Shown one piece after another: positions 8,456 through 17,220 of a stretch of DNA of 62,027 bases. Numbering within the stretch: the stretch's first letter is position 1; every line of letters begins with the position of its first letter. The translations under genes and the position numbers were made by a program. The DNA lies in assembly GCA_964235495.1 (NCBI GenBank), contig CAXSAX010000023.1, positions 1 to 62,027 on the forward strand. Direction: 5' to 3'. Origin of the DNA: LMUY01 sp964235495. GTDB lineage: Bacteria; Pseudomonadota; Alphaproteobacteria; Acetobacterales; Acetobacteraceae. The notes beneath the pieces are model-generated. The model did not search any database and had not been told where the DNA came from. It saw nothing but the letters and a program-made list of their open reading frames with translations.

Positions 8456-9472
8456 ATGGCCTCTCATTTGCAGGGGTCGCTGGTGGCAGGCAAGAAGGCG
8501 AACGATCGTCCCTCGATCATCATCCGCAGGGAAGAGGTGATCGAGGGAGGCCACCATGGCGGTGCATGGAAGGTGGCCTATGCCGACTTCGTGACGGCGA
8601 TGATGGCGTTCTTCCTTCTCATGTGGCTGCTCAACGCCACCACCTCCGAGCAACGCCAAGGCCTGGCCGACTACTTCAGCCCCACCAACCTGATGTCCCG
8701 CAGCACGTCGGGGTTTGGCGCCCCCTTCGGCGGCCACACCATGAACGATGACGGGGCCATGGCATCGGACCGGGGTTCGGTCGCCGTCATGAACGCGCAA
8801 GCCAAGCCGTCCTACGAGGTCGAGGACGACGACAGCGACAAGCCTGCGTTGGCGGCGTCGTTCGACACGGGCGCCCAGGATGGTGTTCTGACCCGGCGGC
8901 CGCAGCTGCGTCACGGCGCCGACGCGGCCAAGCCGACGCCAGACGGCACGGAGGCGCAAGCCGCGGCCGAGCAAGCGCGCCAGGAACGTGCAACGTTCAG
9001 CAAGGCCGCGCAGCAAATCCGCGAGGAAGTGGCCAAGGACCCTGGCCTGGCCGACCTTGCCCGCCAGCTGGCCGTGGACATCACGCCCGAAGGCCTGCGC
9101 ATCCAGATTCTGGATGAGGACAAGCAGGCCATGTTCGCCAACGGCTCCTCCGTGCCCAACGACCGCGCCCGCGCGCTGTTGACCAAGATCGCGCCCGTGC
9201 TGATGAAGCTGCCCGAACAGCTCTCCGTGACAGGGCACACCGACGCATCGCCCTACCACGGCGGCGACCGGTCCAACTGGGAGCTGTCGGCTGACCGGGC
9301 CAACGCGACGCGCCGGCTGCTGGCCGAGGCGGGAATCCCGGAAGCCCGGGTGCAGAGCGTGAGTGGGCAAGCAGACCGGGACTTGCTGCTGCCGGCCGAT
9401 CCGCTGGCCGCCGCCAACCGCCGTATAGCCATCATGGTGCTGCGCCAGGCTGCCCCCCGCAAGGCCGGGTGA
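8456..9472 (+). CDS. motB: Flagellar motor stator protein MotB
   Basis: The peptidoglycan-anchored half of the flagellar stator, 338 aa. The single transmembrane helix AYADFVTAMMAFFLLMWLL contains the proton-carrying Asp near residue 44. A variable linker follows, then an OmpA-like peptidoglycan-binding domain (about 210-330) with SVTGHTDASPY, NWELSADRANATRRLL and ANRRIAIMVL. motA follows seven bases downstream, the reverse of the common motA-motB order. No other flagellar genes are in the window, so the stator genes sit apart from the main flagellar cluster, if one exists. Confidence 0.94.
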   Translation: MASHLQGSLVAGKKANDRPSIIIRREEVIEGGHHGGAWKVAYADFVTAMMAFFLLMWLLNATTSEQRQGLADYFSPTNLMSRSTSGFGAPFGGHTMNDDGAMASDRGSVAVMNAQAKPSYEVEDDDSDKPALAASFDTGAQDGVLTRRPQLRHGADAAKPTPDGTEAQAAAEQARQERATFSKAAQQIREEVAKDPGLADLARQLAVDITPEGLRIQILDEDKQAMFANGSSVPNDRARALLTKIAPVLMKLPEQLSVTGHTDASPYHGGDRSNWELSADRANATRRLLAEAGIPEARVQSVSGQADRDLLLPADPLAAANRRIAIMVLRQAAPRKAG

Positions 9473-9479
9473 TCAGGCG

Positions 9480-10343
9480 ATGCTGACCATCGGCGGTCTC
9501 GGTTTCCTGCTCGCCTGTGTATTCGGCAGCTACATCATGTCTGGCGGCAGCCTGGAGCCCCTGATCGAAGCCATGCCGTTCGAGTTGCTGACCATTGGCG
9601 GGGCGGCAATCGGCACCTTCGTCATGTCCAACTCAATGCACGACGTGAAGCACACGCTGGGCGCCTTCAAGAAAGTGCTGAAAGGCGCCAGCTTCCACAA
9701 GTCCGATTACGTCGAGATGCTGAGTTTGCTGTACTACTTCACGCGGCTTGCCTCATCAAAGGGCGCGATGGCGTTGGAAGCGCATATCGAGAAGCCGTCC
9801 GAAAGCGCTGCCTTCCAGAAATACCCCAAGATACTTGCCAACCACCACGCAACCAACTTGATCTGCGACTATCTGCGGATGGTCGGCATGAACGCCGACG
9901 ACCCGCACCAGATCGAGGACGTCATGGCGCGGGAGCTGAAGAAGACGCTGAACGAGGAGCTTCACCCCAGCCACGCGCTCCAGGCGATGGCCGATGCCTT
10001 GCCGGCCCTGGGCATCGTGGCAGCCGTGCTGGGCGTGATCAAGACGATGTCCCACATCAACGAGCCACCGGCCGTGCTGGGCGCCATGATCGGCGGAGCC
10101 TTGGTCGGAACGTTCCTCGGAGTGCTGATGGCCTATGGCATGGCCGGGCCGGTGGCAGCGCGCATGAAGGGCGTGGTGGAGGAGGAGGCCAAGTACCTGG
10201 AGGTGATCCGCGCTGTGCTGGTGACGCACCTGCATGGCAATGCGCCTGCCATCAGCGTGGAGACCGGCCGCAAGATGGCGCCCAACATGCACATGCCAAG
10301 CTTTCAGGAAGTCGAGACGGCAGTGCAGGCCGTCCAGATGTGA
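9480..10343 (+). CDS. motA: Flagellar motor stator protein MotA
   Basis: The channel half of the stator, 287 aa with four membrane segments (N-terminal pair at about 1-55, C-terminal pair at about 170-225). The large cytoplasmic loop carries the rotor-contacting charged residues, and the third membrane segment has the conserved proline in ADALPALGIVAAVLG. It matches the long MotA type of E. coli and alphaproteobacteria. It starts seven bases after motB and is probably co-transcribed with it. Confidence 0.94.
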   Translation: MLTIGGLGFLLACVFGSYIMSGGSLEPLIEAMPFELLTIGGAAIGTFVMSNSMHDVKHTLGAFKKVLKGASFHKSDYVEMLSLLYYFTRLASSKGAMALEAHIEKPSESAAFQKYPKILANHHATNLICDYLRMVGMNADDPHQIEDVMARELKKTLNEELHPSHALQAMADALPALGIVAAVLGVIKTMSHINEPPAVLGAMIGGALVGTFLGVLMAYGMAGPVAARMKGVVEEEAKYLEVIRAVLVTHLHGNAPAISVETGRKMAPNMHMPSFQEVETAVQAVQM

Positions 10344-10383
10344 CGGCTTGACGGATGACCCGCGCTGCGCCACGGGTCAGGCC

Positions 10384-10797
10384 ATGGCGCAGCGCGACGA
10401 CTTCCATGCAAACCTGGGAATTGAGTTGCTGGAGTGGCGGGATGGGTTCGCCCGCATTGCGCTCGATGTGCTCCCCAAGCACCTGAACCGGTCCAACATA
10501 CTGCACGGTGGCGTGCTGCTTGCCATGCTGGACGAGGTTGGAGCGTTGTGCGGCCTGTGGTCCGACACGCGCGCGCAGCATCGTTCGTCAGTGACCGTGG
10601 ACCTGGATTGCCGATTTGTCGGCCAGTCGCGGGATGGCCAAATCTTCGGCACGGGCGAGGTGGTCAGCCATGGCCGGTCATTGTATTTCGCGCGGTCGCA
10701 AGTCGTGGACGGTGGCGGCCGCATCCTGGCCTACGGCGCGAGCAGCCACAAATGGCGCAGAGGCAGCGGACCCTCTGACGGTGAGCCGACCGCGTGA
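10384..10797 (+). CDS. PaaI-family acyl-CoA thioesterase
   Basis: A hotdog-fold thioesterase of 137 aa. The conserved N/H-x-x-x-x-HGG segment is seen as NRSNILHGGVLLAMLDEVGAL, with the catalytic acidic residue in DEVG, followed by the beta-hairpin region around VDLDCRFVG. Substrate is unknown; such proteins often hydrolyse aromatic or medium-chain acyl-CoA. Its end overlaps the GTG start of the Nudix gene by four bases, so the two are coupled. Confidence 0.82.
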   Translation: MAQRDDFHANLGIELLEWRDGFARIALDVLPKHLNRSNILHGGVLLAMLDEVGALCGLWSDTRAQHRSSVTVDLDCRFVGQSRDGQIFGTGEVVSHGRSLYFARSQVVDGGGRILAYGASSHKWRRGSGPSDGEPTA

Positions 10798-11219
10798 ACC
10801 CTGCGCTGAGCTGCGGCGTGGTGGTCACGGACGGACACCGCCTGCTGATCGGCCACGCGACCCGCTCGCCGCGATGGGACATTCCAAAGGGCCAAGCCGA
10901 ACCCGGCGAGCACCCTGCGGCAGCCGCATGCCGTGAACTGATGGAGGAAACCGGGCTGTGCGCGTCGCCAGGCGAGCTGGCCGAGCTTGGGCAGCACCCT
11001 TACCTGCCTCGCAAGGGCCTTGCCCTGTTCCTTCGCTTGCTTGAGGTCATGCCTGACCCGGCAGCCCTACGCTGCAGCACGACCTTCGACGTGGGCGGGC
11101 ACGTCCTGCCTGAGTTCGACCGCTTCGCCTGCCCAGCTTGGGCAGAGGCGCTGCCGAGGCTGGGCAAGTCCCTCAGGGCCGTGCTCGAACCGATCGCGCG
11201 GGAGCGCAGCTGGACGTGA
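10794..11219 (+). CDS. Nudix hydrolase
   Basis: A small Nudix pyrophosphohydrolase of 141 aa with a complete Nudix box: GQAEPGEHPAAAACRELMEETGL fits G-x5-E-x7-REUxEExGU. The nucleotide-linked substrate is unknown. It begins with GTG inside the thioesterase stop region (GTGA). It converges on the TctC-like gene with four bases between the two stops. Confidence 0.87.
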   Translation: MNPALSCGVVVTDGHRLLIGHATRSPRWDIPKGQAEPGEHPAAAACRELMEETGLCASPGELAELGQHPYLPRKGLALFLRLLEVMPDPAALRCSTTFDVGGHVLPEFDRFACPAWAEALPRLGKSLRAVLEPIARERSWT

Positions 11220-11223
11220 CCGG

Positions 11224-12258
11224 TCAGCTCGGCCGGTAGTTCAGCCGTGACGACAGCCACCGGCGCAAATCCAGCTGCGCGGATTGGTCGGCCAGCAGCG
11301 CGCTCGTGGCAGCCGTCGCGGCCGGCGCGAGGAGGGACCGGACGCCCGAGGCTGCCGCCTGCGCCGCGACGCCGCCGGGTCCCATCGCCTGTGCCGCAGC
11401 GCGCCGCCAAAGCGCCACCATGGCGGCTGGGGTCAGCTGCGGCAGGACGAGCGCCATGTCCAGGTCGGAGGCCGCAGCCGTCGCGGACCAGGCGTTGCGC
11501 AATCCGCGATGGCCGCCTCGGCTGGCAAGCAGCTCATTGGCGGTCGGCACGGCGGGAAAGGCCAGGTCCCGCTGCCGATGACCCGCTTCGTCCAAGCTGC
11601 CGAACGAGAAGAGTGGCCACATGCCAGAGGAGGCGAGCCATTGGGCCGGCTCGGCGACCTGCCGACCATGCAGGCACAGCGCGTCCACCTGGCCCTGGGC
11701 CAGGGCTTCCATCGCTGCCTGCTCTACCAAGCCGGGCACCGGAACCCATTCCGCGCCGAGCAAGTCCAAGGCAAGGAGCGCAGGCAAGTCTGGGCCGACA
11801 GCATGGGAGACAGCCACGCGCAGCTTCGCGCCGCTGAAGGCTTGCGACGCCGGCGAGCGGCTCACGACCAGGCCCGGCGTGACCCCGGCAAGAGCAGGCA
11901 CCCAGCGCGCCAGGTCGAATTGGGCCCGCGGGTCGCCGACCAGCCAAGCCATCGCGGCGCTGCCGGGCAGCAGCAGGGCCGTCCGTCCATCCGGCACCGT
12001 CAAGGCCTCGAACTGGTTGGCTGCGGTGACGCCGTCCGGGCCACCCACAATGTCCTTGCGCACCGGGCTGCCGAGCGACAAGGCATGCCCGAGCGGCGTC
12101 GCCAGCCAATCGGCCCACATGTCGATCGTGCCGCCGCCAGGCCCGCCAACCAGCAGCAAGGCGTCCTGTCCCAGCGCAGACTCAGCTGGGCCTGCGGCTC
12201 CCAGCGCTGCCGCCGCCAGGGAGCCGACCAGCCCCCGGCGCGTGATGCTACGTATCAC
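11224..12258 (-). CDS. TctC/Bug-like extracytoplasmic solute-binding protein
   Basis: A periplasmic binding-protein-like product of 344 aa resembling the Bug family of tripartite tricarboxylate transporter receptors. The N-terminus has paired arginines (TRRGLVGS) before a hydrophobic stretch, which may be a Tat signal. Downstream, GGPGGGTIDMWADWLATPLG corresponds to the P-loop-like ligand region of Bug proteins, and the end carries the LNYRPS tail. The start is GTG at 12258, with AGGAAGG eight bases upstream. No TctA/TctB permease genes are adjacent, as is common for orphan Bug proteins. It is more divergent than usual family members. Confidence 0.65.
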   Translation of the reverse strand: MIRSITRRGLVGSLAAAALGAAGPAESALGQDALLLVGGPGGGTIDMWADWLATPLGHALSLGSPVRKDIVGGPDGVTAANQFEALTVPDGRTALLLPGSAAMAWLVGDPRAQFDLARWVPALAGVTPGLVVSRSPASQAFSGAKLRVAVSHAVGPDLPALLALDLLGAEWVPVPGLVEQAAMEALAQGQVDALCLHGRQVAEPAQWLASSGMWPLFSFGSLDEAGHRQRDLAFPAVPTANELLASRGGHRGLRNAWSATAAASDLDMALVLPQLTPAAMVALWRRAAAQAMGPGGVAAQAAASGVRSLLAPAATAATSALLADQSAQLDLRRWLSSRLNYRPS

Positions 12259-12335
12259 CGAGACATCCTTCCTGAAGGCCGCACTCCAGTCGTAACGGGA
12301 GTGCAAGCGATGTCAAACCACGGTTGGTTGCGGCC

Positions 12336-12851
12336 TTAGGCGTCGTATGACACCAGGGACTCGAAGGGCACGCCAAGCTTTTGCCGCCCCCCCAGGAAGC
12401 TGAGTTCGATCAAGGCCGCCGCGCCTGGCACGGCGGCCCCGACTTCGTGCAGCAGCGTGATGCTGGCGGCCAGGGTGCCTCCCGTTGCCAGCAGGTCGTC
12501 CACCACGACGACGCGCTTCCCGGGAGACACGGCGCCAGCTTGGATTTCGAGTCGGTCGGTGCCGTATTCCAGCGCGTAGTCGTGCCCGATCACGGGGCCG
12601 GGCAGCTTGCCGGGCTTGCGCAGCATGACGAAGCCGCAGCCAAGCTTGAGCGCGAGCGGGGCGGCCAGCAGGAAGCCGCGTGACTCGACGCCAGCCAGCA
12701 TGTCCGGCTGCCAGGCGCGCACCAGGTTGGCCATGCGGCCCATCGCAACCTGCCAGGCGTCTGGATGCCGCAGCAAAGTGGAAACGTCGTAAAACAGGAT
12801 GCCTGGCTTCGGGAAGTCCGGAATGGCGGCGATATGGTGCTTCAGGTCCAT
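12336..12851 (-). CDS. apt: Adenine phosphoribosyltransferase
   Basis: Salvages adenine with PRPP to give AMP in the cytoplasm. The 171-aa length is normal. The PRPP-binding signature VVVVDDLLATGGTLAA is present, together with the N-terminal DVSTLLRHPDAWQ and the purine-site region GVESRGFLLAAPLA. It is divergent from the DUF2842 gene, with only 65 bases to hold both promoters. Confidence 0.95.
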   Translation of the reverse strand: MDLKHHIAAIPDFPKPGILFYDVSTLLRHPDAWQVAMGRMANLVRAWQPDMLAGVESRGFLLAAPLALKLGCGFVMLRKPGKLPGPVIGHDYALEYGTDRLEIQAGAVSPGKRVVVVDDLLATGGTLAASITLLHEVGAAVPGAAALIELSFLGGRQKLGVPFESLVSYDA

Positions 12852-12916
12852 GGGCGATCCTTGCGCTGGCGGCTGGCTGCTATAGCCGGGCAGGCGCGCT
12901 TGCGCTAACCCGCGTC

Positions 12917-13105
12917 ATGTCCAGACCTTTTGCCGCCACCGTGATGGGGATCACGTTCGTCATTGCCTATGTCGCCCTGGCGATCACCCTGCCGGATGTG
13001 CTGCCTAGCCACTGGGCGGTGCAGGCAGCATACTTCCTGGTTGCCGGAATCGTCTGGGTCTTCCCGATACGGTGGCTAATGCTGTGGAGCGTCCACAAAC
13101 GCTGA
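12917..13105 (+). CDS. DUF2842 small membrane protein
   Basis: A 62-aa protein with two predicted membrane helices (about 7-27 and 36-56) and the FPIRWLMLWS ending characteristic of DUF2842, a family found almost only in alphaproteobacteria. Function is unknown. The ATG at 12917 is the only sensible start; upstream in-frame residues are antisense to apt. It faces the proline tRNA gene. Confidence 0.82.
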   Translation: MSRPFAATVMGITFVIAYVALAITLPDVLPSHWAVQAAYFLVAGIVWVFPIRWLMLWSVHKR

Positions 13106-13128
13106 TGCGGCTTGCCGGGTGGCGGGAG

Positions 13129-13205
13129 TGGTCGGAGCGAGAGGATTCGAACCTCCGGCCTCTGGCTCCCGAAGCAAGCGCTCTACCAGGCTGAGCTACG
13201 CTCCG
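13129..13205 (-). tRNA. tRNA-Pro (CGG)
   Basis: A 77-base cloverleaf on the minus strand. The acceptor stem CGGAGCG pairs with CGCTCCG, the D stem is GCTC/GAGC, the anticodon loop TTCGGGA gives anticodon CGG, the T loop is TTCGAAT, and a 3' CCA is encoded. The anticodon stem CTTGC/GCCAG has one T-C mismatch at the third pair (29-41). It reads CCG codons, abundant in this genome. Confidence 0.93.
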
Positions 13206-13246
13206 ACCGAGCGTGCCCTATAGCGCCCGGTGGAGGCACCCGCAAG

Positions 13247-13831
13247 CTACAGCTGAGAGGAAGCTGGGCGTTCGCGCGCGGGCATGGTGACCAAGCGGCG
13301 CAAGATCGCTGGCACGTCCGGCAGCACTTCGTACAGCGCCCGGGAGGACGCGTCGGTGAAACCGTCCGTCACGAAGCTGTTGAGCAACGTGAGCAAGTCG
13401 GTTGCCCAGCCGTTGAGGTTGGCGATCAGCAGGGGGCGGTCGTGCAGGCCCAGCTGACGCCACGTCATGATCTCGATCGTCTCGTCCAACGTGCCCAGGC
13501 CGCCTGGCAGCGTGACGAACGCATCCGCTCGCTCGAACATCAGGGCCTTGCGCCGGTGCATGGTGTCCGTCACGTGGAGGTCGGTCACGCCGGGATGCGC
13601 CACCTCCCGCGCCCGCAGGAAGTCGGGAATGATGCCGGTCACCAAGCCGCTGCCGGCGAGCGCGCCATCCGCCACGGCGCCCATCAAGCCCACCCGGCCG
13701 CCGCCGTAGATGAGCTGGATGCCGGAGGAGGCGAGGCCGCGCCCCAGCGCCTCGGCGGCGTTGCGCCAGGCCGGGTCATGCCCGACGCGGGAGCCGCAGA
13801 ACACGACAACAGAGCGAATGTTGGCCGGCAT
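13247..13831 (-). CDS. LOG family protein (TIGR00730 Rossmann fold)
   Basis: A 194-aa protein of the lysine-decarboxylase-like/LOG family. The nucleotide-binding GGGRVGLMG and catalytic PGGLGTLDE motifs are intact. Characterised members are cytokinin riboside 5'-monophosphate phosphoribohydrolases, releasing the base from AMP-type nucleotides; bacterial roles outside plant interaction are less clear. It lies between the tRNA gene and a cytochrome gene on the same strand. Confidence 0.88.
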   Translation of the reverse strand: MPANIRSVVVFCGSRVGHDPAWRNAAEALGRGLASSGIQLIYGGGRVGLMGAVADGALAGSGLVTGIIPDFLRAREVAHPGVTDLHVTDTMHRRKALMFERADAFVTLPGGLGTLDETIEIMTWRQLGLHDRPLLIANLNGWATDLLTLLNSFVTDGFTDASSRALYEVLPDVPAILRRLVTMPARERPASSQL

Positions 13832-13907
13832 GGTGCAAATCCCCGATCAGGGTCACGAATGGCGCGGATGCGAGCCGTTGTCATGCTGTTTCCGCCGTGG
13901 CGGTGCG

Positions 13908-14597
13908 TCAGAAGCGGGTCGCAACCAGCCAGGCCAGGCAGGCTGCCAGGGCGGCCAGCAGGATCGCCAGGAGCGGGGACGCCATGCGCGGCTGGCGGGT
14001 GGCGCCCGGCAGGCGCTTGCGGCCGGTGATCATGGGGCGCAGCAAATTCTGCTTCTTGAGGCTGGTATAGGCCAGGATGGCCAGGACGTGCACGCCGATC
14101 AGCCCCACGAGGATGCCGAAGCTGTAGGCGTGGACCGTCGTCAGCGCCTCGCTGGCCGGCTGGCTGACCAGGTGGGCGAGCGGGCCTGGCGATGGCGGGC
14201 CCTCGCTGAACAGTCCCGTGCCGGTTTCTACGCCGAGATCGCCGAGCAGGAGCAGCACCAGCCAGCCGCCGCTGGCGCTGTGCCCCACCTGGTCGTCCGG
14301 ACCTTGCCCGGTGAGCTGGGCAAGGTCGCGGATGACCGCCGCCGGGCCGCGCACGAATTGGCTGAACCGGGACGTTTCGCTGCCGACGACGCCCCAGGCC
14401 ACGCGGAACAGCAGCAAGGCCAGCGTGGCATACAAGCAAAGTAGGTGCAGCGTCCCGCGGTCATGCCGGATGGAGAAGGCGTCGGCCACGACCAGCAAGG
14501 GAATCGCCCAGTAGAACAGGCGCGTCGGCAGGTCCCACACCCGCATGGACAGGCGCAGCACCGTCTGCCGCGCCCGTGGCCGCCTCGCTCCACTCAT
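13908..14597 (-). CDS. Cytochrome b561-type membrane protein
   Basis: A four-helix di-heme cytochrome b-like protein of about 229 aa. The pattern RVWDLPTRLFYW, LFRVAWGVVGSETSRFSQFVRGP, GPLAHLVSQ and a C-terminal LLRPMITGRKRLPG matches the soluble-cytochrome-linked b561 group that exchanges electrons with quinones. The usual first heme ligand His in RLFHW is Tyr here (about residue 29), while TLHLL, TVHAYS and GVHVLA keep their histidines. The start is chosen at 14597, with AGGATC upstream; Met at 14546 is an alternative. Confidence 0.82.
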   Translation of the reverse strand: MSGARRPRARQTVLRLSMRVWDLPTRLFYWAIPLLVVADAFSIRHDRGTLHLLCLYATLALLLFRVAWGVVGSETSRFSQFVRGPAAVIRDLAQLTGQGPDDQVGHSASGGWLVLLLLGDLGVETGTGLFSEGPPSPGPLAHLVSQPASEALTTVHAYSFGILVGLIGVHVLAILAYTSLKKQNLLRPMITGRKRLPGATRQPRMASPLLAILLAALAACLAWLVATRF

Positions 14598-14694
14598 GCT
14601 TGATCCTGTCAACAACTCGGGCGGATCGATCAAAGCCGTTGCGAACCCGGCCCAGATTGCAGCCACGACCCGGCATCGTTAACATGGTGCCGCC

Positions 14695-15645
14695 ATGCCG
14701 TCATCCAGCCAACCCCCGTGGCTGCGCCCTGCCATGCTCCTGGTGGGCGTGATGCTGCTCGGTGCGGGCGGCGTCTGGGTATGGGCTGGCCGCGAGGCTC
14801 CCCCGACGGCTGTTGCCCAACCCATCCCAGGCCTCGCAGGGCTTGCGCCCAGCTTCGACATCGTGCGGGTGTCGCCGGATGGCAGCGCCGTCCTGGCGGG
14901 GCGTGCCGAACCAGGCGCCACGATCATGGTGCAACGCGGCGGCCGCACGCTGGGGGAGGCGCAGGTTGATGCCGGCGGCTCCTGGGTCCTGACACCTTCA
15001 GCCAAGCTGCCGCCGGGCGCCGACGAGATCACCCTGTCCAGCCGTGATTCGACCGGCCATGAGGCTGTGGCCGATGCCCCCGTGCTGGTCGTGGTGCCGC
15101 AGGCGGCGGCCGCCCTGCCCGCGGTCGCAGTGCTGATGCCGCCGACTGCCCCGGCACGCCTGCTGCAGTCCCCAGGCGGGCAAGCGCCGGGCCAGGCACT
15201 GGGGCTCGGCATCGTAGACTACGACGAGCATGGCGCCATCCGATTCAGTGGCACCGCACCGCCAGGAGCGCCCGTTCGGGTCTATGTGGACGATGCCCCC
15301 GTCGGCGATGCCGTGGCGGGGCAGGACGGCCATTGGGGCCTGTTGCCGCTGGAGGCCGTGCCGCCCGGGATGCACCGGCTTCGGTTGGACCAGCTGACGC
15401 CGGCGGGCCAGGTGGCGCGCCGGATGGAGCTGCCGTTCCAGCGTGAGGCCATGCCGTCCCCCGGGCTCGCGCCGGGCCAGGTCGTGGTGCAGCCCGGGCA
15501 GACGCTATGGCGCATCGCCCGGCGCAGCTACGGCGCCGGCACCCGCTACACCATCATCTTCCTGGCCAACCGTGACCAAATCCGTGACGTGGCGCTGATC
15601 TACCCAGGGCAGGTATTCACCATTCCGGACGCTCCAGCGCCCTGA
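14695..15645 (+). CDS. LysM-domain envelope protein
   Basis: A 316-aa protein with one N-terminal membrane segment (about 10-27), Ig-like repeats in the middle (for example VRVSPDGSAVLAGRAEPGAT and FSGTAPPGAPVRVYVDD) and a C-terminal LysM domain starting VVQPGQTLWRIARRSYG and ending IYPGQVFTIP. This architecture is common in alphaproteobacteria; LysM binds peptidoglycan. It probably faces the periplasm. The divergent cytochrome gene is about 100 bases away, and psd follows on the same strand after 55 bases. Confidence 0.87.
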   Translation: MPSSSQPPWLRPAMLLVGVMLLGAGGVWVWAGREAPPTAVAQPIPGLAGLAPSFDIVRVSPDGSAVLAGRAEPGATIMVQRGGRTLGEAQVDAGGSWVLTPSAKLPPGADEITLSSRDSTGHEAVADAPVLVVVPQAAAALPAVAVLMPPTAPARLLQSPGGQAPGQALGLGIVDYDEHGAIRFSGTAPPGAPVRVYVDDAPVGDAVAGQDGHWGLLPLEAVPPGMHRLRLDQLTPAGQVARRMELPFQREAMPSPGLAPGQVVVQPGQTLWRIARRSYGAGTRYTIIFLANRDQIRDVALIYPGQVFTIPDAPAP

Positions 15646-15700
15646 ACTTGCGGGCCTGCGTCGCAAGCCCCATAAATTGTCCCTCCATGATATCAGTGCC

Positions 15701-16369
15701 ATGACCTTCGCGCAGACGCTCCGCGGCGTATTCTCCCCTCCTCATCGCGCCGGCTGGCCGTTCATCGCGGCAGGCGTGGTGGCCATGGTGGCCGGGCTGG
15801 CGTTCACGGGCTGGCTGTTCTGGCCGGCCCTGGCCTTCACCCTCTTCTGCCTGTATTTCTTCCGCGACCCGGAGCGCATGCCGCCGCCGCGGCCCGGCGC
15901 GTTGCTCGCCGCGGCGGATGGGCGCGTGGTGGCCGTCTCGTTGGCCGTGCCGCCCGAGGAGCTCGGCCTTGGCCCCGCGCCGCGCTGGCGGGTAGCGACC
16001 TTCCTGTCCGTGCTGAACGTGCACGTGAACCGCGTTCCGGCCGATGCGGTCATCACCCGCATCGCCTACCGGCATGGCGCGTTCCTCAGCGCGAGCATGG
16101 ACAAGGCCAGCGACAAGAACGAGCGCAACGCGCTGGCCATGCGCCTGCCGGACGGGCGCGACATCGCAGTCGTCCAGATCGCCGGGCTGATCGCGCGCCG
16201 TATCCTGTGCAACGTGCGGGAGGGCGAGCCGGTGCGGGCCGGCAGCCGCTTCGGCATCATCCGCTTCGGCAGCCGCACGGACGTGTACCTGCCGGAAGGC
16301 TCCCTGCCGCTGGTGGTGGTGGGCCAGACAATGGTGGGCGGCGAAACCGTGCTGGCCGAGCTGACGTGA
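15701..16369 (+). CDS. psd: Phosphatidylserine decarboxylase proenzyme
   Basis: Converts phosphatidylserine to phosphatidylethanolamine. The 222-aa length matches the short Psd type found in alphaproteobacteria. Two membrane segments at the N-terminus are followed by YFFRDPERMPP, the conserved VLNVHVNRVPADA, and the self-cleavage site RFGSRTDVYLP near the end, where the Gly-Ser bond yields the pyruvoyl cofactor. The end overlaps pssA by GTGA. The Met at 15701 is preferred to the one at 15677. Confidence 0.95.
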   Translation: MTFAQTLRGVFSPPHRAGWPFIAAGVVAMVAGLAFTGWLFWPALAFTLFCLYFFRDPERMPPPRPGALLAAADGRVVAVSLAVPPEELGLGPAPRWRVATFLSVLNVHVNRVPADAVITRIAYRHGAFLSASMDKASDKNERNALAMRLPDGRDIAVVQIAGLIARRILCNVREGEPVRAGSRFGIIRFGSRTDVYLPEGSLPLVVVGQTMVGGETVLAELT

Positions 16370-17220
16370 GCGGCGGCGTCCGGCGGGCCGGCTTGCGGTC
16401 CCGGCGCCTCCGACCCCGACACCCCGGGCCGTCCTTCAACCGGATGGTGCCCAATCTGATGACCCTGATCGGGCTATGCGCCGGGTTGACCTCCATGCGG
16501 TTCGCGCTGGATGCCCGCTGGGGCAACGCGGCCGTGGCCCTCGTGCTGGCCGGCGCCATCGACGGGCTGGACGGCCGGCTGGCCCGGCTGCTGAAGGCGA
16601 CGTCCCGCTTCGGCGCGGAGTTCGACAGCCTGGCGGATTTCCTGTGCTTCGGCGTGGCGCCTGCCTTCATCCTGTATCTCTGGTCCTTGCACGTGGCCGG
16701 CGGCTACGGTTTCGCGCCTTGCCTGATGTTCAGCGTGTGCATGGCGCTCCGGCTGGCCCGGTTCAACGCCATGCTGGACACCTCCCCCCCTGCGGCCTTC
16801 GCGCAATCCTTCTTCACCGGCGTGCCCGCGCCCGCCGGCGCGGGACTGGTGCTTTTCCCGCTGTTTGCCGGGCTGGAGGCTCGCGAGTGGGGCTGGCCAC
16901 GGCTCTATTTGGTCATGCAAAGCCCGCTGTTCTGCGCCGTGGTGCTCATCGGGGGGGCCATGCTGCTGGTGTCCACGCTGCCGGTCTGGAGCTTCAAGAA
17001 CTTCAAGGTGCCGTCCGCCTACGTGCTGCCCTTGCTGCTCGGCACGGGGCTGTTCGCCGCGGTCCTGGTGGCCGATCCATGGGCGGCGCTGGCGGCCGCA
17101 GGACTGATCTACGTGGCGATGCTGCCGTTCAGCCGGCGCAGCTTCCATCGGCTGCGCGCCGCAGCCGGGGGCCTCGCGGAGCTTGACGAGGCGGAGGCCG
17201 GCCCGTCCCATGCGCCGTAG
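16366..17220 (+). CDS. pssA: CDP-diacylglycerol-serine O-phosphatidyltransferase
   Basis: Makes phosphatidylserine from CDP-diacylglycerol and serine, supplying psd. The CDP-alcohol phosphotransferase signature DG-x2-AR-x8-G-x3-D-x3-D is seen as DGRLARLLKATSRFGAEFDS, followed by LAD. About seven to eight membrane helices follow. The start is GTG at 16366, overlapping the psd stop; the family N-terminus FNRMVPNLMTLIGLCAGLTS begins about 20 residues later. The stop lies within the next gene, so the three genes are tightly linked. Confidence 0.94.
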   Translation: MSGGVRRAGLRSRRLRPRHPGPSFNRMVPNLMTLIGLCAGLTSMRFALDARWGNAAVALVLAGAIDGLDGRLARLLKATSRFGAEFDSLADFLCFGVAPAFILYLWSLHVAGGYGFAPCLMFSVCMALRLARFNAMLDTSPPAAFAQSFFTGVPAPAGAGLVLFPLFAGLEAREWGWPRLYLVMQSPLFCAVVLIGGAMLLVSTLPVWSFKNFKVPSAYVLPLLLGTGLFAAVLVADPWAALAAAGLIYVAMLPFSRRSFHRLRAAAGGLAELDEAEAGPSHAP

